A stretch of DNA of 64,000 nt, from the NCBI GenBank assembly GCA_963721585.1, contig CAVRJN010000009.1, positions 62,001-126,000 on the forward strand. Reading direction: 5' to 3'. The notes under the pieces are model-generated. The model saw only the letters and a list, made by a program, of their open reading frames with translations. It ran no database searches and was not told the origin of the DNA. The position numbers were made by a program, and so were the translations under genes. The stretch is from Bog-473 sp963721585. GTDB taxonomy: Bacteria; Actinomycetota; Acidimicrobiia; Acidimicrobiales; RAAP-2. Positions 44,236 to 52,817 of the stretch are shown in pieces; position 1 is the stretch's first letter, and each line of letters begins with the position of its first letter.

Positions 44236-45677
44236 TCTGTCCCAGCTCCCAAGCCAGGTGCGGCGCCCGCGGGGACCGGTTCCCGGCCGGCCGCCGGGTC
44301 GCCATACAGGTCGGGCCCCTCCGCTCCGGTGATGGTGACGTCGAGGAGGCTACCGACCGCCAGGTCGGTGGGCAGGTGCACGATGCCGTCGATCTCGGGC
44401 GCCTCGTGCACGGTGCGGCCCTGGCCGGGCGCGTCGACGAGGACCTGACGGGTGGCGCCGATGAGCACGTCGCGCCTGGCTGCCGTGATGGCGTCTTGGA
44501 GTTCGGCACATTCGCGCAGGCGCTCGAGCGCGAGCGCCGCCGGCACATGCTCCCCGAGCCCGGCACCATGGGTGCCGTCCTCGCGGGAGTAGGGGAAGAA
44601 GCCGGCCCAGTCGAGCTGCGCCGCACTCAGGAATTCGAGCAGGAGATCGTGGTCGCGCTCGGTCTCACCGGGGTAGCCGAGGATGAAGGAGGAGCGGAAC
44701 GTGGCGTTCGGATCAGCTGCCCTGATGTCATCGATGCGACGCAGGAAGCGGTCGCCATCGCCCCAGCGGCGCATGCCGGCGAGCAGTGGACGCGACACGT
44801 GCTGCAGCGAGAGGTCGAAGTACGGCACGCCAGTGGCGATAACGGTCTCGATCAGCTCGTCGGTCAGCCCGGAGGGATAGAGGTAGAGCAGCCGGGTGCG
44901 CTCCACCATGGACGACACGGCGCGTGTGAGCGCCGCAACGGGCGACGGGCCGTTGGCGATGCGGGTGCGGCGGCCCGGTCCCGAACGGTCTCGTCCGTAG
45001 GAAGCGAGATCCTGGGCGACGAGGACGATCTCGCGCAGGACCGGCGCACCGTCGGCGGTGGCACGCAGTGCGTCGACCTCGGCCAACACCTCCTCGGGCG
45101 AACGGGACCGTTGCTTTCCCCGGAACGACGGGATGGCGCAGAACCCACAGATGCGATCGCAGCCCTCGGCCACCTTGACGTAGGCCCAGGGGGCGCGGGC
45201 TGCGGGCCGCGGCAGTTCCAGGAGGTCGAACCCGTTCGTCGCCGGCATCGGGGCGGCGCCGGGGCGACCCACGGTGAGGGTCACGGGGACGGCGCCTGCC
45301 CCGGAGGGGGCAGTGAACGCGGCCCCGGAGGGGGCGGTGAACTCGGCCCCGGAGGGGGCGGTGAGCGCGGCCCCGAAGCCCGCCACGAGGTCGACCTCGG
45401 GGAGGGCGTCGCGCAGCTCGTCGCCGTAGCGCTCGGCCATGCAGCCGGTCACGACCAGGCGGGCACCCGGACTGCGGCGGTCGGCCAGGTTCAAGACGGT
45501 GTCGATCGACTCCTGACGGGCAGCGTCGATGAAGGCACACGTGTTGACCACCACGAGGTCGGCCGCCTCGGCGTCCGGGGCGCGGCGGTAACCCTGGGCA
45601 GCGAGATAGCCCTCGAGCTTGTCGGAATCGACCTGGTTCTTCGGGCACCCCAAGGTCTGCAGCCAGTAGAGGCCCAC
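44232..45677 (-). CDS. rimO: Ribosomal protein S12 methylthiotransferase RimO
   Basis: About 481 residues from the GTG at 45677 (VGLYWLQTLGCPKNQVDSDK). First iron-sulfur site Cys11, Cys47 (VVVNTCAFIDAARQES) and Cys79 (VVTGCMAERYG); radical-SAM cluster CDRICGFC at 173-180; GYPGETERDHDLLLEFL; a C-terminal TRAM domain (ATRQVLVDAPGQG to GSLLDVTITGAEG). It adds a methylthio group to Asp of S12. Odd: the linker between the first two domains carries a three-unit FTAPSGA repeat (about 105-127). Confidence 0.95.
   Translation of the reverse strand: MGLYWLQTLGCPKNQVDSDKLEGYLAAQGYRRAPDAEAADLVVVNTCAFIDAARQESIDTVLNLADRRSPGARLVVTGCMAERYGDELRDALPEVDLVAGFGAALTAPSGAEFTAPSGAAFTAPSGAGAVPVTLTVGRPGAAPMPATNGFDLLELPRPAARAPWAYVKVAEGCDRICGFCAIPSFRGKQRSRSPEEVLAEVDALRATADGAPVLREIVLVAQDLASYGRDRSGPGRRTRIANGPSPVAALTRAVSSMVERTRLLYLYPSGLTDELIETVIATGVPYFDLSLQHVSRPLLAGMRRWGDGDRFLRRIDDIRAADPNATFRSSFILGYPGETERDHDLLLEFLSAAQLDWAGFFPYSREDGTHGAGLGEHVPAALALERLRECAELQDAITAARRDVLIGATRQVLVDAPGQGRTVHEAPEIDGIVHLPTDLAVGSLLDVTITGAEGPDLYGDPAAGREPVPAGAAPGLGAGTE
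45301..45372. repeat. 24-bp tandem repeat (x3) within rimO
   Basis: Three consecutive 24-bp units (45301-45324, 45325-45348, 45349-45372), each beginning CCGGAGGGGGC and differing at one to three positions. On the coding strand they give eight-residue TAPSGAEF-like repeats between the MTTase N-terminal and radical-SAM domains. In-frame, so the enzyme is not broken. Confidence 0.92.
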
Positions 45678-45794
45678 GCCGTCACACACTCCTCGCACCA
45701 GGCCGAGTCCCGCCGGGGCGACGGCACTCGGCAGGCCCGCCTGAGCGGGCCAACCATCCGGATCGTCCGGCAAACCACGTGCCCGACGCCCGAG

Positions 45795-45883
45795 CGGAGA
45801 GGGAGGGATTTGAACCCTCGGACCCGGTTACCCAGGTCAAGTCATTAGCAGTGACTCCGATTCGGCCGCTCTCGCACCTCTCC
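45795..45883 (-). tRNA. tRNA-Ser (anticodon GCU)
   Basis: Read on the minus strand: acceptor GGAGAGG pairs with CCTCTCC; anticodon loop CTGCTAA gives GCU (codons AGU/AGC); a long variable arm as in class II tRNAs; T-loop GGTTCAAATCC. 89 nt including the discriminator G; CCA is not encoded. Upstream of rimO on the same strand. Confidence 0.96.
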
Positions 45884-46285
45884 AGCAGGACTTTCGCGGT
45901 TAGAGGGGACCGACTGTCCACAGCCTGCCCCCGGTCGCCTCGCTGAAGCCCGTGCGGGGAAGCCTACGTGAAGGCTGGCCAGGGGTTTGCCAGGTGTGCG
46001 CGTCCGTGCGTCGCGATCCCACCAGGCGGTCCGCCCGCGCCGATTCGATCTCCGGCACCGACATGTGGCCCCGCGTGAGCCGACACCTCTCGCACCCGAG
46101 TCCTTCACGGCGAATTCCGCCGTCACAGCCCGATCGCTTCTCTGACTCTGAAAATCCCACCGATCAGTTCCTCCGTCGCGTGGCAGAGTCCATCACCGTG
46201 CCACAGCAGGCCGACGGGCAGACCGTCTGGCAGGCCGACAAAGGGACATCAGTGTGGACCAAGGCCGAGAGCGGAAGGGAACCCT
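45884..46285. other. Intergenic region between tRNA-Ser and the GH3 gene
   Basis: About 400 bp with no convincing gene. The divergent promoters of tRNA-Ser and GH3 must be here. CAGAC-C-GTCTG is a small palindrome at about 46222-46232, 54 bp before the GH3 start. Frames open across the region show no family resemblance or ribosome site. Confidence 0.6.
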
Positions 46286-48526
46286 GTGACAGACATCGAT
46301 GAACTGATGACGCGTATGACATTGGAAGAGAAGTGCGCGCAGCTGGGGTGCATGTGGTTCTCGGGGCTACTCGTGGACGGCGACCTCGCCCTGGACCGTT
46401 TGGCCGTGGCCGCGGCTGACGGCATCGGCCAGGTCGGGCGAATCGCCATCGAGGCGGGAGCCGGACCGGAGCGCGTCGCCGAGCTGGGAAATCGCGTGCA
46501 GCGCTATTTCGTGGAGGAGACCAGGCTCGGGATCCCGGCCCTGATCCACGAAGAGTCAACAGGGGGCTTCTGCGCGCGCCAGGCGACACAGTTCCCTCAG
46601 GGCATCAATCTCGCTTCGACGTGGGACCCTGCGTTGGTCGAGCGGGTTGCGGAGGTGATCGGCCGGCAGATGCGCGCCGTGGGTGCTCGCCTGACGTTGG
46701 CGCCGGTACTCGACATCGCCCGCGATCCCCGCTGGGGCCGAGTGGAGGAGACCTACGGCGAAGATCCCGAGCTGACCAGCCGCATGGGCGTCGGCTACGT
46801 GCGCGGGGTGCAATCACAAGGTGTTGCCTCCACCGCCAAACACTTCCTCGGCTACGGGGCGCCGGAGGGGGGATTCAACTGGGGATGGTCCTCCATCGGT
46901 CCCCGCCATCTGCGCGATGTCATTGCCGCTCCCTTCCGCGCCGTGATCAACGAGGCAGGCGTCGGCGCTGTCATGCCGTCGTACAACGAGATCGACGGCC
47001 TGCCTCTTCACGGATCTCCCGAGCTCCTGAACGGGCTTCTCCGTGACGAACTGGGTTTCACTGGAGTCACGGTCGCCGACTACTTCGGGGTCGGCAGCCT
47101 GGAGGACTTCCACCACTGCGCCGGCGACGAAGCCGACGCGGCCCGTCTCGCCTTGCTCGCCGGGCTCGACGTGGAGCTCCCCTCCTATTGGTGCTACCGG
47201 AACCTTCCTGCGTTGGTGAGCTCAGGTGCCGTGCCGCTGGACGCCGTCGATGCTTCCTGTCGTCGGGTGCTGGCGCAGAAGGAGACACTCGGCCTCTTCG
47301 AGCACCCCTACGTCGATGCTGCTGCCGCACCTGCCGTGTTCGACACGGTCGAGGACCGCGCGCTGGCTCGGCAAGCCGCCTCGGCTTCGATCGTGCTCCT
47401 CGCCAACGACGGGGTCCTGCCGCTCCCGGCCGGAGCCCGCATTGCTGTCCTCGGACCGAGCGCGGACGATCCACGCCTGCTGTTGGGTGACTACCACTTC
47501 CCCGCGCACCTGGAACTCCAACATGAAGAGGCGGCGCTCTCTCCGGTGGGGAGCGAGCACACCGCGCTCCCGCCGCAGAACCCGACGCCGACACCGTTGC
47601 AGGCGCTTCGCCAGCGGGTCGACGTCGTCGACGAGGTTGCGCAGGCCGACGTGGCGGTGGTGTTCGTCGGGGGCCGCAGCGGCCTCACCCGTGCGGATAC
47701 GTCCGGTGAGTTCCGCGATACCGCCGACCTCCGGCTCGCCGCTGAGCAGCTCACCCTCATTTCTGAGACGTCCGCCCGTGGAATGCCCGTGGTCGTCGTG
47801 GTCATCGGCGGCCGGGCCCACTCGCTCGACGAGGTCGTCCCGCACGCCAACGCTCTCGTCCTCGGCTGGCTGCCGGGGGAAGAGGGAGGCAACGCCCTGG
47901 CTGACGTTCTCTGCGGTGACGTGGACGCCAGCGGCCGCCTCCCTGTTTCCCTGCTGCACTCCGTCGGCCAGGTCGGGGTGCACTCGGGCGCACACCACGG
48001 CGGTGGACGCAGCATGATTCTGAACGATTACGTCGACACACCGGCGTCGCCGTTGTTCCCTTTCGGGCACGGCCTGTCGTACACCACGTGGGAGCGCACC
48101 GACCTGGCCGTCGAGGCTGCCACGACGACCGATGATCTGCTGGTTGCCGTCACCGTCACCAACACGGGCGCTCGGTCGGGAATTGACGTCGTCCAGCTCT
48201 TCTTTCGAGACGAGGTCGCCAGCGTCGGCCTCCCCGCGGCGCGGCTGCTCGCTTTCCAACGTGTCGAGTGCGGGCCCGGAGCGTCGGCTCGTCTCACATT
48301 CCGCGTGCCGGTGGGACGACTGGGGTTCTCGGGCACCGACCTGCGCTACCGCGTGGAGCCCGGTGCATTCACCTTCACCGTCGGGGACCTCAGCCAAACC
48401 GTGACCCTGGCGGGTGCTGTCGCCTTTCCGAACCGCAACGGGGTTTCGCCGGTGAGCTGCGAGACCTCGCGAGGCCGATTCCGTTTGCTGGGAAAAGGGG
48501 TTGACGGCCTATCACCGATAGGATAA
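46286..48526 (+). CDS. Glycoside hydrolase family 3 beta-glucosidase-like enzyme
   Basis: 746 residues, GTG after AAGGGA. No signal peptide, so cytoplasmic. N-terminal barrel: LAPVLDIARDPRWGRVEETY, EDPELTSRMGVGYVRGVQSQ, STAKHFLGYGAPEGG, then FTGVTVADYFGV with the nucleophile Asp (VADY variant of SDW). Second domain: SIVLLANDGVLPLPAGARIAV, WLPGEEGGNALADVL, GRLPVSLL. C-terminal Fn3-like domain (VTVTNTGARSGIDVVQLFF). The family removes terminal beta-linked glucose or xylose. Its last codons lie in the operator of the next gene. Confidence 0.95.
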   Translation: MTDIDELMTRMTLEEKCAQLGCMWFSGLLVDGDLALDRLAVAAADGIGQVGRIAIEAGAGPERVAELGNRVQRYFVEETRLGIPALIHEESTGGFCARQATQFPQGINLASTWDPALVERVAEVIGRQMRAVGARLTLAPVLDIARDPRWGRVEETYGEDPELTSRMGVGYVRGVQSQGVASTAKHFLGYGAPEGGFNWGWSSIGPRHLRDVIAAPFRAVINEAGVGAVMPSYNEIDGLPLHGSPELLNGLLRDELGFTGVTVADYFGVGSLEDFHHCAGDEADAARLALLAGLDVELPSYWCYRNLPALVSSGAVPLDAVDASCRRVLAQKETLGLFEHPYVDAAAAPAVFDTVEDRALARQAASASIVLLANDGVLPLPAGARIAVLGPSADDPRLLLGDYHFPAHLELQHEEAALSPVGSEHTALPPQNPTPTPLQALRQRVDVVDEVAQADVAVVFVGGRSGLTRADTSGEFRDTADLRLAAEQLTLISETSARGMPVVVVVIGGRAHSLDEVVPHANALVLGWLPGEEGGNALADVLCGDVDASGRLPVSLLHSVGQVGVHSGAHHGGGRSMILNDYVDTPASPLFPFGHGLSYTTWERTDLAVEAATTTDDLLVAVTVTNTGARSGIDVVQLFFRDEVASVGLPAARLLAFQRVECGPGASARLTFRVPVGRLGFSGTDLRYRVEPGAFTFTVGDLSQTVTLAGAVAFPNRNGVSPVSCETSRGRFRLLGKGVDGLSPIG

Positions 48527-48544
48527 TGTCCTATCGGTGATAGG
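48501..48544 (+). promoter_or_regulatory. Promoter plus perfect operator overlapping the GH3 stop and TetR start
   Basis: A -35 TTGACG (48501-48506) and a -10 candidate TAATGT (48524-48529, 17-bp spacer). On top lies an exact inverted repeat: CCTATCACCGATAGG (48508-48522), 7-nt spacer, CCTATCGGTGATAGG (48530-48544). Each arm is itself nearly symmetric (CCTATC...GATAGG), so four half-sites exist, enough for two dimers. A TetR repressor bound here would stop its own operon. Confidence 0.8.
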
Positions 48545-49142
48545 AGCGGGTTCGGGAACTTCGTCGGGCACGGTGGCCAAGCGCCGAGAAGCGCGGGTGG
48601 CCGGGATCGTTGACTGCGCATGGAAGCTGGCCCGCGAGCACGGAATATCCGGGGTCTCGTTGCATGCGCTGGCACGCAAGGTCGGGATACGCCAACCATC
48701 GCTCTACGGGTACTTCGATTCGAAGGATGCCCTTTACGATGCGATGTTCGCCGATGGGAACCGGCAACTCATCGAGCACCTCGACGCGCTCAAGCCGTCG
48801 CGAGATCCGAGGGTCGCGCTCAAGCAATGGCTCAGAACATTCGCCAGGTTCGCCCTGGACGATCCCGCCCGCTACGAGCTGCTCTTTCAAAGACACCTTC
48901 CGGGTTTCACGCCGTCTGCTGCGTCCTACGCGCTGGCCGAGGAAGTTCTCGGCCGCGCGTACAGCCGCATGCGAGCCGCTGGTGTCACACGACAAGCTGA
49001 CATCGACTGCGTCGTCGCCGTCACTGCCGGCATCATCGATGCGCAACTCAGCAACGACCCCGGTGGCACCCGGTGGGTGCGCCATCTCGATCGCCTCGTC
49101 GACTTGCTCGTTGACGATGCCCTCACAAGGAGCCCCCAATGA
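48537..49142 (+). CDS. TetR-family regulator, probably autoregulated
   Basis: Up to 201 residues. Helix-turn-helix: IVDCAWKLAREHGISGVSLH, ALARKVGIRQPSLYGYFDSKD; a WHG-like ligand domain follows (RVALKQWLRTFARFALDDPARY, LLFQRHLPGFTP). The GTG at 48537 sits inside the operator and would be nearly leaderless with the predicted promoter; GTG at 48573 (VAKRREARVAG) is the alternative. The stop overlaps the next gene (ATGA), so it leads a three-gene operon. Confidence 0.9.
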   Translation: MIGAGSGTSSGTVAKRREARVAGIVDCAWKLAREHGISGVSLHALARKVGIRQPSLYGYFDSKDALYDAMFADGNRQLIEHLDALKPSRDPRVALKQWLRTFARFALDDPARYELLFQRHLPGFTPSAASYALAEEVLGRAYSRMRAAGVTRQADIDCVVAVTAGIIDAQLSNDPGGTRWVRHLDRLVDLLVDDALTRSPQ

Positions 49143-49882
49143 CCACCACACGCAGTATCGAGCGAATCGATCGCCCCGAGGCTCGCCGGCTGGCCGAAGA
49201 CGAGTTCGGGCGATTCGCCGCAGTGACGGCCGCGCTGACCGATGACGAGTGGAGGATGCCGACCGACTGCACCGCCTGGGATGTACGCAAGCTGTCCCTC
49301 CACGTCCTCGGTTCCGCCGACGCCCAGGCCTCCGTGCGCGAGTTCATGCACCAGATGCGCAGAGGGATGCCGCTCAACAAGCAGATCGACTCGCACCACT
49401 GGGTCGATGGCATGAACGAGCTCCAGATTCGCGAGCGCGAGAAGCTCTCCAACGCCGAGCTCGTCGCCGAACTCATGACGGTCGGACCGAAGGCGGTGAA
49501 GGGCCGCTGGGGTACCCCTCTCCCCATGCGCTACGTGCCAATCCCCTTCGGGCCTCCCGTTGGCTGGGAACCTCTCAAGTACCTCCTCGACGTGGGCTTC
49601 ACCCGAGACGTCTGGTGTCACCGCATCGACATTTGCTGCGCAACCGGCCGGCCGATGCAGCCGACCCCCGAGCACGACGGGCGCCTCGTCGCCGACATCG
49701 TCGCCGAATGGGCGTCCATCCACGGTCAGCCTTTCGAGTTGGTCCTCGAAGGACCCGCCGGAGGCAAGTTCGTTCAGGGCTCCGACGGAGAGCAGGTCGA
49801 ACTCGATGCGATCGAGTTCGTCCGCACCCTGTCCGGTCGTCTTCCAGGCTCCGGCATCCTCGCCAACCCACTCCCGCTCTAA
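49139..49882 (+). CDS. Maleylpyruvate isomerase-family (mycothiol-dependent, DinB-like) protein
   Basis: 247 residues. A DinB/MDMPI helical bundle: LAEDEFGRFAAVTAALTDDEW, PTDCTAWDVRKLSLHVLGSA (first metal His), and FTRDVWCHRIDICCATGR (HxxD metal region), followed by a C-terminal SCP2-like domain (ELVLEGPAGGKFVQGSDGEQ). Such proteins use mycothiol as cofactor for isomerisation or thiol transfer. Coupled to the TetR gene; substrate probably the inducer of that regulator. Confidence 0.87.
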   Translation: MTTTRSIERIDRPEARRLAEDEFGRFAAVTAALTDDEWRMPTDCTAWDVRKLSLHVLGSADAQASVREFMHQMRRGMPLNKQIDSHHWVDGMNELQIREREKLSNAELVAELMTVGPKAVKGRWGTPLPMRYVPIPFGPPVGWEPLKYLLDVGFTRDVWCHRIDICCATGRPMQPTPEHDGRLVADIVAEWASIHGQPFELVLEGPAGGKFVQGSDGEQVELDAIEFVRTLSGRLPGSGILANPLPL

Positions 49883-49908
49883 GCCACTCCGAAAGGAAAG
49901 GACGCACC

Positions 49909-50637
49909 ATGGAAACCCAGCTCGACGAGATCGCCGACGGCATATTCCGGCTCTCGTCATTCGTTCCCGACATCGGCCCTACCGGCTTCACCTTCAATCA
50001 GTTCCTCGTTCAGGACGAAGAGCCGTTGCTGTTTCACACCGGGCCTCGAGCAATGTTTCCCAGCGTCAGCGAAGCGATCGCCAGGGTGCTCCCCGTCGAA
50101 TCGCTTCGGTGGATCACCTTCGGTCACGTCGAGGCGGACGAGTGTGGGGCGATGAACCTGTTCCTCGCCGCGGCCCCTGCAGCACAGGTCGCGCACGGTG
50201 CACTGGGCTGCATGGTCTCGCTCGACGACCTCGCCGACGGCCCACCCAGACCCATGGCCGACGGTGACGTTCTGGACCTGGGTGGCAAGCGAGTGCGTCA
50301 CATCGATACGCCTCACGTCCCCCACGGATGGGAGGCCCGCGTCCTCTTCGAGGAATCAACGGGCACCCTGCTCTGCGGGGACCTGTTCACCCACCTCGGA
50401 AGCGGGCCGGCACTGACGGAGGGCGACATTGTGGAGCCCGCGGCAGCCGCAGAGGAGATCTTCCGTGCCAGCTCGCTCCATCCTTCGACCGTCGCGACCG
50501 TGCGCGGCCTCGCCGAACTGCAGCCTCGGACCCTCGCCCTGATGCACGGGTCATCGTTCAGCGGAGACGGCGCAGACGCCCTGCGGCGCTTGGCGGACGA
50601 CTACGAGACCAGGATCACCGTCGCTTCGCTTGCCTAA
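49909..50637 (+). CDS. MBL-fold protein of the flavodiiron (ODP) type
   Basis: 242 residues, ATG with AAAGGAAAGG upstream. The metal motif is FGHVEADECG (His73, Glu75, Asp77, Glu78), the HxExDE pattern of oxygen-binding di-iron proteins and not the HxHxDH of hydrolases. Further ligands: VAHGALG, TLLCGDLF and ALMHGSSF. No flavodoxin domain is fused, so it would need a separate electron donor. Third gene of the TetR operon; a stand-alone ODP could sense or reduce O2 or NO. Confidence 0.82.
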   Translation: METQLDEIADGIFRLSSFVPDIGPTGFTFNQFLVQDEEPLLFHTGPRAMFPSVSEAIARVLPVESLRWITFGHVEADECGAMNLFLAAAPAAQVAHGALGCMVSLDDLADGPPRPMADGDVLDLGGKRVRHIDTPHVPHGWEARVLFEESTGTLLCGDLFTHLGSGPALTEGDIVEPAAAAEEIFRASSLHPSTVATVRGLAELQPRTLALMHGSSFSGDGADALRRLADDYETRITVASLA

Positions 50638-50890
50638 CTCGGGCGAGGTGCACGAGGGATCGCGACTCCCGCCGGGCCGTCGGCGCCGCAGTCCGCCAAA
50701 TCGCCCAGCCCGCCCTGCCGGGGTGCCGCTCGCGGCGGTGGACCAGGCGCTCCTGTGTGGGCCAAGCTCCCCGGGCAAGGCAACGTCGAGCTCATCCGGC
50801 GATTCGAAGGAATCATCGAGAACCCAGAGGTGCTCTTCGACTACGCGGTGACGTCGATGGCCGGGTCGACTCGGGATTCGTTCTGCGAGG
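50638..50890 (+). other. Gap with a possible small coding remnant
   Basis: From about 50755 a plus frame reads VWAKLPGQGNVELIRRFEGI then IIENPEVLFDYAVTSMAGST and RDSFCEVSPFPMRRCVLCV, which looks protein-like in composition. There is no ribosome site and the downstream part overlaps the opposite-strand LapA-like gene. It could be a decayed gene end or a 5'-truncated fragment. No family recognised. Confidence 0.25.
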
Positions 50891-51217
50891 TCAGCCCGTT
50901 CCCGATGCGCCGCTGTGTCCTTTGCGTATGCGACGGCGGAGCTGCCAGATGCGCAGTGAGGCGACACCGCCCGCGAGCAGCAAGCCCGAGATGGCAGCGA
51001 GCAAGAGGGCGACGCCGAGCGGCATCGTCCCGGTCAGCGTGAAATACGAGACTTTGACGGCCCGTGTGTTTTGGAGGATGAAGATCAGCAGTAGGACGAG
51101 CACCAACGCCCCTGCAATCATCCCGATCCACGCTCGGGAGACTCGCGTCGGCGTGTTCCGGACCTCCCCGTCAACATCGGGGGCGTCGCGATCGGGCACA
51201 GTTGCTTGGTCTGGCAT
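50891..51217 (-). CDS. LapA-like (DUF1049) two-helix membrane protein
   Basis: 108 residues from the ATG at 51217 (AAGGGA seven bases before). Membrane helix 1: WIGMIAGALVLVLLLIFILQ; NTRAVKVSYFTLTGTMPLGV is the conserved LapA/DUF1049 loop; helix 2: ALLLAAISGLLLAGGVASL; then a basic tail (RRRIRKG). Family members are small inner-membrane proteins of lipopolysaccharide assembly in Gram-negatives and of unknown role in actinobacteria. Stands alone. Confidence 0.85.
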   Translation of the reverse strand: MPDQATVPDRDAPDVDGEVRNTPTRVSRAWIGMIAGALVLVLLLIFILQNTRAVKVSYFTLTGTMPLGVALLLAAISGLLLAGGVASLRIWQLRRRIRKGHSGASGTG

Positions 51218-51371
51218 GGCATTCCCTTCGGCTGGCAGCATCCACCATCACGAAGCTGCCGCTGGTCAGGAAGTCCTTGTTCTGATGCGGCGCACCATGA
51301 AGGCGGGCATAGTCGTGAGGGCGCCGTCCGAGCGACTGCCCTCCGTAGTTGGGTACCCAACCTTGAGGTGT

Positions 51372-52679
51372 TCAACCCCCTGCAGCGTGCTGCCGCCCCT
51401 CAACGCTCTGGGCGAGGTTCGACTCGGTGGCTCGCCCCGGGGGCGGGATCGACGGGGCGTCCCGCCTGAACCAGAGCATCACCCCGACCAGTCCGATGAA
51501 GGCCAGGGCCGCGACGACGTAGGCGTCATCCCGCACGAACCACAACGGACCGGATCCCCCAGCGGAAGATGGCGGCACCTGCATGAAGATCAAGGCAGCC
51601 ACGAGCGCCCACCATGCACCCCTCGCCGGCCGGTCCGTGCCGACAGCCAGCCAGATCGCCGCGGGCACGACCCAGACATAGTGATGGACCCAAGAAATGG
51701 GAGAGAGCAGGAGGCCCGTTGCCGCACAGACCAACACCGCCAGCAACCGTGATGAGTGCCGGTGCGCCACTGCGGCAATTGCCACCCCGCCACAGAACAC
51801 GACGGCTTCGATGAGATCGAAGAGCACCGACGAAGGCGAGAGGTGCGCCCTGACGATGGCGGCGTGGAGCGCCTGATTCCCAATGGAAAGACTGTTGCCC
51901 ACACGCTTCACGTCGAAGGCGTCCCTAGTGAAGTACGCCCACGACGCGTGCGGGGAGACGGCGAACAGCGCCCCCGTGACCAGGACGAAGGTGAGCATGG
52001 CATTGCCGGCGGCGCGCCATTGGCGGGACACGACCAGGTACGGGATGAACACGAGCGGGGTCAGCTTGATCGCCGCCGCCAGGCCCACCATCACGCCATG
52101 GGGGAAGGAATGGTTGCGCCAAGAGAGTCCCATGGTCAAGTCCGCGACGATCATGAGGATCAGCACGATGTTGATTTGTCCGAGGGCCAGGTCGCTCCGT
52201 ACGGGGTACAAGAGCAGTGCGACGGGAAGGAGGAGCGCCAGCGCGGTCCGCCAGTCCGAGAGGGCGAGCCGTCTCGAGCAGGCTGCCGCAATGCTCACCG
52301 CGATCAACGCGACGAGGGCAGCAAGGTTGATGGCGTCCCAGAAGACCTGACCTGCAAGGACGGAAAGGTGTGCGATCGGCCAGAACAGCAGGGCCGCGAG
52401 TGGCGGATAAGTGAACGACAGATGTCGTCCGAGCACTTCGATCTGCGAAGAGTAGAGCCCCGATCCGAAGATGTGTCCGCCGCCCATCCGGTAGACCTGA
52501 AAGTCCATTTCCGGTTCGTTGGCCGAATACCACAAGCAGTAGATCGCCAGCAGCGCTGCTGAAGGAATAGCGATGGCCCAGAGCATCGGCGTCGCCAGCG
52601 TGAGCGGACGCCGACGCGACGGAGGGGCCGTCGATGACCCCACTGGGCCCATCGGCAACTCGCCCGCGCGCGATGCCAT
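51372..52679 (-). CDS. GT87-family mannosyltransferase (DUF2029)
   Basis: About 435 residues; starts at 52769, 52679 or 52652 are all possible, none with a good ribosome site. Ten or so membrane helices. After the first helix the exoplasmic loop NEPEMDFQVYRMGGGHIFGS carries the acidic catalytic region, and LSFTYPPLAALLFWP is the family's signature. RSDLALGQINIVLILMIVAD and SPISWVHHYVWVVP complete it. GT87 enzymes add alpha-1,2-mannose or arabinose from a polyprenyl-phosphate donor to cell-envelope glycans, as in lipomannan branching. Confidence 0.88.
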   Translation of the reverse strand: MASRAGELPMGPVGSSTAPPSRRRPLTLATPMLWAIAIPSAALLAIYCLWYSANEPEMDFQVYRMGGGHIFGSGLYSSQIEVLGRHLSFTYPPLAALLFWPIAHLSVLAGQVFWDAINLAALVALIAVSIAAACSRRLALSDWRTALALLLPVALLLYPVRSDLALGQINIVLILMIVADLTMGLSWRNHSFPHGVMVGLAAAIKLTPLVFIPYLVVSRQWRAAGNAMLTFVLVTGALFAVSPHASWAYFTRDAFDVKRVGNSLSIGNQALHAAIVRAHLSPSSVLFDLIEAVVFCGGVAIAAVAHRHSSRLLAVLVCAATGLLLSPISWVHHYVWVVPAAIWLAVGTDRPARGAWWALVAALIFMQVPPSSAGGSGPLWFVRDDAYVVAALAFIGLVGVMLWFRRDAPSIPPPGRATESNLAQSVEGRQHAAGG

Positions 52680-52817
52680 CCTCCCCCTCCGTCTTCTGCC
52701 CCTTTGGGAACGGTATGCAGGGCGACGCTCCTGTTCAAGGGAAGGCAGGCCCCTGCAACTGAACTGCACCCGACGGGTGCTCGGCGGGCGGGGCGGGACG
52801 CCCCAACCACCCAGGGA

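Noticed and set aside
45774..45921. Protein-coding frames crossing tRNA-Ser
   Set aside because: The tRNA fold is complete; the frames are open by chance.
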